Shown here one piece after another: positions 6,001-8,216 of a stretch of 8,216 nt of DNA. The notes beneath the pieces were generated by a model. It saw nothing but the letters and a program-made list of their open reading frames with translations, did no database searches and was not told the origin of the DNA. The translations under genes were made by a program, and so were the position numbers. This DNA comes from Rhodospirillales bacterium (lineage in GTDB: Bacteria; Pseudomonadota; Alphaproteobacteria; Rhodospirillales; Casp-alpha2), in contig JAJFIE010000308.1 of the NCBI GenBank assembly GCA_021775275.1, forward strand, positions 1 through 8,216, given 5' to 3'. The first letter of the stretch is position 1. The number at the start of each line of letters is the position of its first letter.

Positions 6001-8216
6001 TCGCCACATCGACCCTGTTCATAGATGTCAAGGGTACCGGTACGGCGGACATGGCGATTGTTCTCACGGGTGATGGCGCAACAACCGCCGCCGCCCTGCT
6101 GGCCAACCCGTTTTTCCTGCGAACAGAACCAACAACGGAACCCAGCGAGTTTGACGACCTCATTCGGGGCGACGACACCGGCAATATCTTTGATGCGCTC
6201 GGCGGGGACGACCTGGTCGAGGGGCTCGGAGGCGACGATGTCCTTTCCGGCGGTACTGGTGACGACATACTCGTGGGCGGTGCGGGAAACGATATTCTGA
6301 ACGGAGGCGCGAATAACGATACCCTTGATGGTGGGTTGGGCAATGATGCGCTCAATGGCGGTGCCGGCAACGACACCCTCATTGGTGGCGGTGGCAACGA
6401 CAGCTTCGATGGCGGCGCTGATATTGATACCGTGGACTTCAGCGCGGAAACCCTGGGCCTGAGTGTAGACCTGACCACCGGTCGCGTTGCTGATACCACC
6501 GCCGTAGACGTATTGTTTGGCGCCACGGGCAATACGGGCGCGCCGGGAACGGAAGGCACGCTGATAAAAGTTGATCCTGCAACGGGGTCGGGAACCCTTG
6601 TCGGTGATCCCACTGCGGCGGCGACGGAGCACCTGACGGGTCTTGCACAAACGTCGGATGGTACCGTTTTTGCTCTTCTGGATGACGGCACGGGAATTGG
6701 TACACTGATTACCGTCGATCCGGTAACCGGACAGACCATCAGCACAATTGGTTCCACCGGTTTTCCTGTTAATGATCTAACCGTCGATCCGTCTACTGAT
6801 ACGCTTTACGCCATCGGGGTGGGATTTATTGTTTCCCTCGACAAACTCAACGGCTCAGTGGATGTGGCATTCCCCACAGGATTATCTGGAGACGACAGCA
6901 ATGTTGGACTGACATGGGTCGCGCCTAATCCGAATGTCGTTGATAATACGGCGACTGCTTCGACGGGAACCACAACCCAAATTCCGCAGGTAGAAGTTAT
7001 TGACATTACAATAGGTGGAACGCCGGTAGCCGGGGAAACCTATGATATTTTAGTGCCGTCTCTCGGGACCGGCATCATTTCATATGTTGTCATTGGTGGA
7101 GATACGGTCGCAACCATCGCCGCGGCCCTGCGATCTCAGCTTACGGCAAATGCGGCCACGGCGAGCGAGTATGACGTAACGGTTTTGAACGGTAACGTCA
7201 TCACGATTACGGCGCAGACGGCGGGCACGCCCATGGGCATCACGGCGTCACCGGCTGCGGCGGTGGTGGCGATTACGACGTCGCATATCGGCGGCGATCA
7301 AACCATTGATACCGTTACTCTCGCCGGTGATCCGGAGCCGGGCGACATTTATTCTGTTTCCATTGATGGTCAGGTGCTGACGCACACTATAACGTCCTCC
7401 ACGGAAACGCTCGCCGATGTTGCCACGAGCCTCGCCGACGACCTCTCGGCGGTCACTGTATCCCTTTCCGGCACTATTTCCGCGGTTGCGATCGGCAATA
7501 CCATTGAGTTCACCTCTCAGCTGCCGACGGGATCGACGAGAGTCGTTCTGGCAAATGCCATAAACTTCGATGGTGGTTTGGCGGTTACCGGTCTCGACAC
7601 CGACGTTATTTCCAGCGTTAGCGTATTTAACACGGCAGGGGCTCTTGTCTCGTCATCTTCGATAACTGAAAACGGCTCCGGTATACCCCTTGGTGGCCTG
7701 GGAACTGACCCATCAGACGGCAGTATTTACGGCGTTGATGCGAACGGCAATGTTTACCAGATTGATCCGTTCACCGGCACGACGACCCTGTCCGGCAATC
7801 AGGGTATCGGCGGTGGCGGTGATCTGGCCTTCCTGAACGTGACGGGTAACTCTGTCTTCGAAACCATCACGAGTGTTGAGAACGTCATTGGCACCAGTCA
7901 GGACGATGTGCTGATCGGCAACGCTCAGAATAACGTGCTCGACGGCGGCACGGGCAATGACATTCTGGATGGTGGCGCGGGGAACGATATCCTGCTGGGT
8001 GGGGGCAATGATGCCATCGGCAACGATACTTTCATTGCGTCCCGTGGCGACGATGTGATCGAGACGGGCGGGGGCAATGACACGCTTCGCGTGGACGGCA
8101 GCTTGGAAATTCTTGATGCCGAGATTGGCGTTGATGGCGCGCTGAGCCTGATCCTTGAAGACAAAACTGATGATACGCTGCATACCGTCAGCGTCAATGA
8201 TCACGGAACCAATGCC
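1..8216 (+). CDS. Giant RTX/cadherin-like/FG-GAP repeat adhesin, internal fragment (both ends missing)
   Basis: A single open frame, read from base 3, crosses the whole window without a stop and gives 2738 residues, so residue number is codon start divided by 3. Domain order: five cadherin/VCBS-like domains (residues 1-827), sparse RTX (849-925), seven-bladed FG-GAP propeller (951-1500), RTX blocks with cap-like modules (1501-1926), serralysin C-terminal-like domain (1924-2048), long RTX run (2066-2147), split propeller (2167-2617), RTX and cap-like module (2618-end). Composition is rich in G, D, T and A, with few lysines and one cysteine noticed (residue 1927). That suits a secreted calcium-binding protein; type I export and an adhesin or biofilm role are inferred from family knowledge. 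The N-terminal retention or anchor region, the C-terminal secretion signal and any transporter genes lie outside. I see no signal peptide, membrane segment or enzyme active site. The exact gene cannot be named. Confidence 0.93.
3..302 (+). repeat. Insert module copy 1 (about 100 residues, N-terminus cut)
   Basis: First of five related modules. Its pattern is AGDVFRITITG, then a strand ending THTVV, a helix-like stretch (FATVITDAINADATASS), then IELVSANSNGTF. This matches the shared scheme GDxYxVxVNG, YTV, IAxxLxxAINA, a second strand, and an xLTxxxxGTPF-like end. It is the most divergent copy and is missing some N-terminal residues at the window edge. It sits directly before the ILYAPD strand of cadherin-like domain A, the same place as copies 2 and 3 in domains B and D. 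I do not recognise a named family. Confidence 0.6.
3..485 (+). other. Cadherin/VCBS-like domain A (N-terminally cut, carries insert module 1)
   Basis: This is the C-terminal part of an Ig-fold repeat. The recognisable host half starts near residue 104 (INQILYAPD), continues through TDTITYTVSDGE, and closes with the strand LTISV and the linker GINDAP (residues 156-161). The TDTxTYTVxDxxG strand followed by a G[VIT]NDAP linker is the standard signature of cadherin-like/VCBS repeats in secreted giant proteins. Residues 1-100 belong to the inserted module, so the N-terminal host half lies upstream of the window. Role is inferred to be a structural stalk. Confidence 0.8.
486..1163 (+). other. Cadherin/VCBS-like domain B, interrupted by insert module 2
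   Basis: The domain opens with EAGNDAFATAA, then the calcium-type motif LDNDDDPDD (around residues 181-189, variant of LANDTDPD). It continues with LIVSTATGFEPVSSLGAAV, resumes after the insert with GGGITYDPTGVGALTAL, and ends TDTITYWAEDAQG and the linker GVNDAP (residues 382-387). Total length is 226 residues; removing the 109-residue insert leaves 117, close to the 115 of uninterrupted domain C. It contains one of only two tryptophans I noticed in the fragment. Structural stalk role is inferred. Confidence 0.83.
672..998 (+). repeat. Insert module copy 2
   Basis: It begins AQVNTLTLGGTIETGDVYRA and continues with TVNGVTVSYTVV, the helix-like IATGLAAAINAN, then ALTLTATSATIGRKF. The opening AQVxTxTLxGTxExGDxY is shared almost residue for residue with copy 3. 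It lies between the LGAAVTAF strand and the GGGITYDP strand of cadherin-like domain B, a gap that domains C and E close with only a few residues. Its function is unknown; an alpha/beta or beta-sandwich insert is a guess from the alternating pattern. Confidence 0.72.
1164..1508 (+). other. Cadherin/VCBS-like domain C (uninterrupted)
   Basis: At 115 residues this is a clean reference copy. It starts VANDDGTF, carries LLANDTDPDTGD (calcium-type loop), then FLVVSAVSELGATITNINSVGAIMTYSP across two strands (shown here only as landmarks ELGATI and AIMTYSP), then TDTITYTLSDQKAG and the linker GVNDAP (residues 497-502). The turn between the GATI and AIMTYSP strands is short, showing what this loop looks like without an insert. 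Confidence 0.87.
1509..2165 (+). other. Cadherin/VCBS-like domain D, interrupted by insert module 3
   Basis: The domain opens DAVDDTAAAVEDGP and has a calcium-type loop ILGNDNDIDSDDD. The strand GASVTLTS leads into the insert; after it come NAISYTPPAGVYDFLAVGE, TDTISYTVEDSRLAQ and the linker GTNDGP (residues 716-721). Total is 219 residues; subtracting the 105-residue insert leaves 114, matching domain C. The linker has G in place of the usual A, as NDGP rather than NDAP. Confidence 0.84.
1686..2000 (+). repeat. Insert module copy 3
   Basis: It begins AQVDTITLFGTPEVGDIYSV, then NGLKIDYPLTS, the helix-like LAILATNIKTAIDNTAAS, then DVTVVASGNTVILTSTAAG and TPF. GDIYSVSVNG is matched by GDIYSVSIDG in copy 5, about 5.6 kb downstream, although nearly every shared residue there uses a different codon. 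It is placed between the GASVTLTS and NAISYTPP strands of cadherin-like domain D, equivalent to copy 2 in domain B. Confidence 0.75.
2166..2480 (+). other. Cadherin/VCBS-like domain E (uninterrupted, last of the array)
   Basis: This 105-residue domain starts VAVADNFVAT, carries GMLANDTDPDLGDT, then TLGAAITINADGSFIYDTAG, in which DGSFIYD is the typical VCBS hairpin, and ends TYTYTVTDSQGATATAVATF. It closes with VSG rather than an NDAP linker, marking the end of the array before RTX-like sequence begins. The loop that carries inserts in A, B and D is here a tight NADG turn. Confidence 0.87.
2547..2774 (+). repeat. Sparse RTX-like repeats (block R0)
   Basis: Four RTX-type motifs are separated by about 15-35 residues rather than packed in tandem: GGSGDDTVTL (from residue 849), DGAAGNDTLIL, QGGAQDDTFVLG and DGGAGNDTVNF. 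They follow GGxGxDxUx, whose aspartates bind calcium in a parallel beta-roll. The spacing suggests longer solenoid coils, or a degraded array, joining the stalk to the propeller. The ~26 residues after it, up to the propeller, have no motif I recognise. Confidence 0.75.
2853..4499 (+). other. Seven-bladed FG-GAP (integrin-alpha-like) beta-propeller
   Basis: Seven FG-GAP blades, each with a calcium loop of the form D-[IFL]-N-G-D-G-F-x-D. The loops begin at residues 982, 1063, 1149, 1234, 1308, 1387 and 1462, so the pitch is 74-86 residues. Most blades end in a [YF]GG strand (VIYGGA, VLFGGD, YIVFGGA, YLIFGGA, YVVFGGA). Seven blades is the number that closes an integrin-alpha head, so the propeller looks complete. 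Blade 4 reads G-N-I-G-G-D-G-A-D-D and has lost the first aspartate and the asparagine. Between blades 2 and 3 a second calcium-like loop occurs (residues 1111-1122). In known proteins this fold binds ligands or carbohydrate; here a binding head is inferred. Confidence 0.88.
4548..4655 (+). repeat. RTX nonapeptide block R1 (four repeats)
   Basis: Four tandem nonapeptides: GGAGANVLD, GGLGNDILD, GGAGNDTLI, GGDGDDTFR. They are preceded by GVENITGTDFDDVII (from base 4503), the usual VENxxGTxxDDxxxG lead-in coil. The first repeat has A-N in place of the calcium-binding D, typical at the start of a block. The last repeat runs straight into cap-like module A. Confidence 0.92.
4647..4958 (+). repeat. 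Cap-like module, copy A
   Basis: This follows the last repeat of R1. Landmarks are TFRASTGND, LEFLEARIDASGALVLTLEE and VDHITSPLDSITFYD. Copies B and C share a T[FY]xAS[TR]GxD start and an [ED/ND]H-x-T-[SN] end. The distance from the alanine of the AS motif (residue 1552) to the histidine of DH (1609) is 57 residues. Copy A is longer after the DH motif, with TVTVSSVLNGSADTVD before the next RTX block. It probably closes one end of the beta-roll. I know no named family for it. Confidence 0.6.
4971..5078 (+). repeat. RTX nonapeptide block R2 (four repeats)
   Basis: Four exact-length nonapeptides: GGSGNDGLF, GGAGNDTLD, GGSGDDILV, GGTGNDTYL. All keep the G-x-D calcium positions. The block is framed by cap-like modules A and B, giving a cap-roll-cap order. 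DASDDTIT just before it acts as the lead-in coil. Confidence 0.93.
5070..5366 (+). repeat. Cap-like module, copy B
   Basis: Landmarks are TYLASTGRDEI, GGGTDTLVIDGAVELSG, LTLDLSDTLG and IEDHDTSPLTFVQF. The AS-to-DH distance (residues 1693 to 1749) is 56. DHDTSPL matches DHITSPL of copy A. The tail ETFRVANSFDQSLATDN is unlike that of copy A, so the shared core ends soon after the TSP motif. Confidence 0.6.
5373..5522 (+). repeat. RTX nonapeptide block R3a
   Basis: Tandem repeats GGDGNDTLT, GGAGDDIIV, DNGGNDTVS, GGAGDDFFF, followed by VGDGSNSFD and the start of GGSGSDTVS. The third repeat begins DN instead of GG. The block leads into SYDEFSTDVVVDLSAG, a common non-RTX strand pair that closes one beta-roll and opens the next. 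Confidence 0.9.
5523..5669 (+). other. Uninterrupted inter-roll unit (DTVSY ... VDL ... IENIEG)
   Basis: This unit reads SDTVSYDEFSTDVVVDLSAG, then about 15 residues of loop, then DTLAGIENIEGGSGNDTLIG. It is a familiar spacer in RTX arrays. It matters here as the intact reference for the homologous unit at bases 6423-6500, where the same loop has been replaced by about 450 residues. Confidence 0.7.
5661..5780 (+). repeat. RTX nonapeptide block R3b (four repeats)
   Basis: Four tandem nonapeptides: GGSGNDTLI, GDAAANVLE, GGDGNDVIT, GGAGADTLT, then GDAP. The second repeat has lost its aspartate, as in the first repeat of R1. The last repeat, GGAGADTLTGD, is the form that precedes the serralysin C-terminal domain in known proteins. 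Confidence 0.92.
5772..6146 (+). other. Serralysin (M10) C-terminal-like domain, internal
   Basis: Landmarks are SDTFRYRFASDSAIGAADTITDFDAVNDTILLEGIG, cited here by key pieces: DTFRY, ASDS, DTITDF, NDTILL. They are followed by AFSGAGLTESAF, TSTLFIDVKGTGTADMAIVLTG and FFL. This order (GADTFxF, SDS, DxIxDF, DxIxL, then a D-x-x-G-T-A-D-[FM]-x-[IL]-x-L-x-G strand) is that of the Peptidase_M10_C region that ends serralysin proteases and many RTX proteins. There it caps the beta-roll near the secretion signal. Here more than 2000 bases of coding sequence follow. No protease HExxH motif was noticed. The short insert APCAPAMQ (residues 1925-1932) holds the only cysteine noticed. Confidence 0.72.
6198..6440 (+). 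repeat. RTX nonapeptide block R4 (longest, about nine repeats)
   Basis: Nine consecutive nine-residue units start at residue 2066. They include LGGDDVLSG, GTGDDILVG, GAGNDILNG, GANNDTLDG, GLGNDALNG, GAGNDTLIG, GGGNDSFDG and the final GADIDTVDF. This is the longest perfect-period run in the window and should form the most extended calcium-bound beta-roll. The lead-in is EFDDLIRGDDTGNIFD (from base 6147). The last unit passes into DFSAETLGLSVDLTTGRV, the start of the interrupted inter-roll unit. Confidence 0.93.
6984..7283 (+). repeat. Insert module copy 4
   Basis: It begins PQVEVIDITIGGTPVAGETYDI, continues with IISYVVIGGDTVATIAAALRSQLTANAATAS (helix-like core), then EYDVTVLNGNVITITAQTAG and TPMGI. 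The elements follow copies 2 and 3 in order: opening QVxxxxITxGGT, GxxYxI, Y-V strand, IAxxL helix, VTVxxGNxIxxTxxxxGTP. Unlike copies 1-3 it lies inside the second propeller-like region and is joined head-to-tail to copy 5. Confidence 0.72.
7296..7616 (+). repeat. Insert module copy 5
   Basis: It begins DQTIDTVTLAGDPEPGDIYSV, then SIDGQVLTHTITSSTETLADVATSLADDL (helix-like), then IGNTIEFTSQLPTGSTRV. PEPGDIYSVSIDG is close to PEVGDIYSVSVNG of copy 3. The pair of copies 4 and 5 makes about 210 residues between propeller motifs 3 and 4. After it the propeller resumes with SVSVFNTAGALV. Confidence 0.73.
7917..8018 (+). repeat. RTX nonapeptide block R5 (with one shortened unit)
   Basis: The lead-in SVENVIGTSQDDVLI is followed by GNAQNNVLD, GGTGNDILD, GGAGNDILL and a contracted unit GGGNDAI that runs into GNDTF. 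The two aspartates of the last two units are 5 residues apart instead of 9. The first repeat lacks the calcium aspartate, as in blocks R1 and R3b. Confidence 0.88.
8028..8216 (+). repeat. Cap-like module, copy C (cut by window end)
   Basis: Landmarks are TFIASRGDDVIETGGGNDTL, RVDGSLEILDAEIGVDGALS and NDHGTNA at the last bases. The AS-to-DH distance (residues 2679 to 2734) is 55, against 57 and 56 in copies A and B. SLEILDAEIGVDGALSLIL aligns with ELEFLEARIDASGALVLTL of copy A. The rest of the module lies beyond the window. Confidence 0.58.

Larger units (their letters stand above)
6501..7850 (+). other. Insertion: split second beta-propeller-like region
   Basis: About 450 residues lie between VDLTTGRVADTT and SVFETITSVENVIG, which elsewhere are close neighbours. 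The insert has five blade-like motifs: TLIKVDPATGSGTLVGD with LTGLAQTSDGTVFAL; TLITVDPVTGQTISTIG with DLTVDPSTDTLYAI; FIVSLDKLNGSVDVAF with GLTWVAPN; SVFNTAGALVSSSSI with GLGTDPSDGSIYGV; and NVYQIDPFTGTTTLSG with DLAFL. The scheme [IV]DPxTGxxTxxG followed by LxxDPxDGxLYAx is that of bacterial non-FG-GAP propellers. Two insert modules separate motifs 3 and 4. Blade number is uncertain. Fold is inferred from motif spacing. Confidence 0.65.

Noticed and set aside
5772..6146. A metalloprotease of the serralysin family
   Set aside because: Only the C-terminal-type domain is present. I noticed no HExxHxxGxxH zinc motif in the frame.
5813..6757. A 314-codon - strand open frame and an overlapping 244-codon one over the RTX blocks
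   Set aside because: Their low-complexity S/P/V-rich or I/A/V-rich sequences are what antisense reading of GGxGxDxUx repeats gives. No motif or ribosome-binding context was seen.
7713..8204. A 163-codon - strand open frame near the window end
   Set aside because: It is antisense to RTX block R5 and cap-like module C, which are supported by motif and by their relation to other copies in the same + frame.

Overview
The window is one uninterrupted protein-coding stretch on the + strand. Reading codons from base 3, I translated all 8216 bases without a stop: 2738 codons, with neither the start nor the end of the gene inside. There are no RNA genes, mobile elements, CRISPR arrays, promoters or terminators that I can support, and no intergenic DNA. 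The product is the middle of a giant, acidic, Gly/Asp/Thr-rich, cysteine-poor repeat protein of the type I-secreted RTX adhesin or biofilm-protein kind. Such proteins are exported by an ABC transporter/membrane-fusion-protein/outer-membrane-channel system and fold outside the cell on binding calcium. The moderately GC-rich base composition and the mix of cadherin-like, FG-GAP and RTX modules suit a Gram-negative proteobacterium. A marine or soil alphaproteobacterium is my guess, at low confidence.

Layout, N- to C-terminal. (1) Bases 3-2480 encode five tandem cadherin/VCBS-like Ig-fold domains (A-E) joined by G[IVT]NDxP linkers. A, B and D each carry an extra ~100-residue module in the same loop; C and E do not. 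(2) Bases 2547-2774 hold a sparse RTX-like stretch. (3) Bases 2853-4499 encode seven FG-GAP blades, a complete integrin-alpha-like beta-propeller with calcium loops; blade 4 has a degenerate loop. (4) Bases 4503-5780 hold RTX nonapeptide blocks alternating with a cap-like module. (5) Bases 5772-6146 resemble the C-terminal domain of serralysin-type M10 proteases, but lie inside the protein. (6) Bases 6198-6440 are the longest RTX run. (7) Bases 6501-7850 encode a second, unrelated propeller-like region inserted into an RTX unit and itself split by two more copies of the ~100-residue module. (8) Bases 7851-8216 resume RTX and a third cap-like module, running off the end.

The most notable feature is nesting. 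One ~100-residue module occurs five times, always inside another domain, and one host is itself inside an RTX unit. I have not recognised a named family for this module or for the cap-like module. Catalytic function is not indicated. The likely role is a long calcium-stiffened surface or matrix protein with two propellers as candidate ligand-binding heads.
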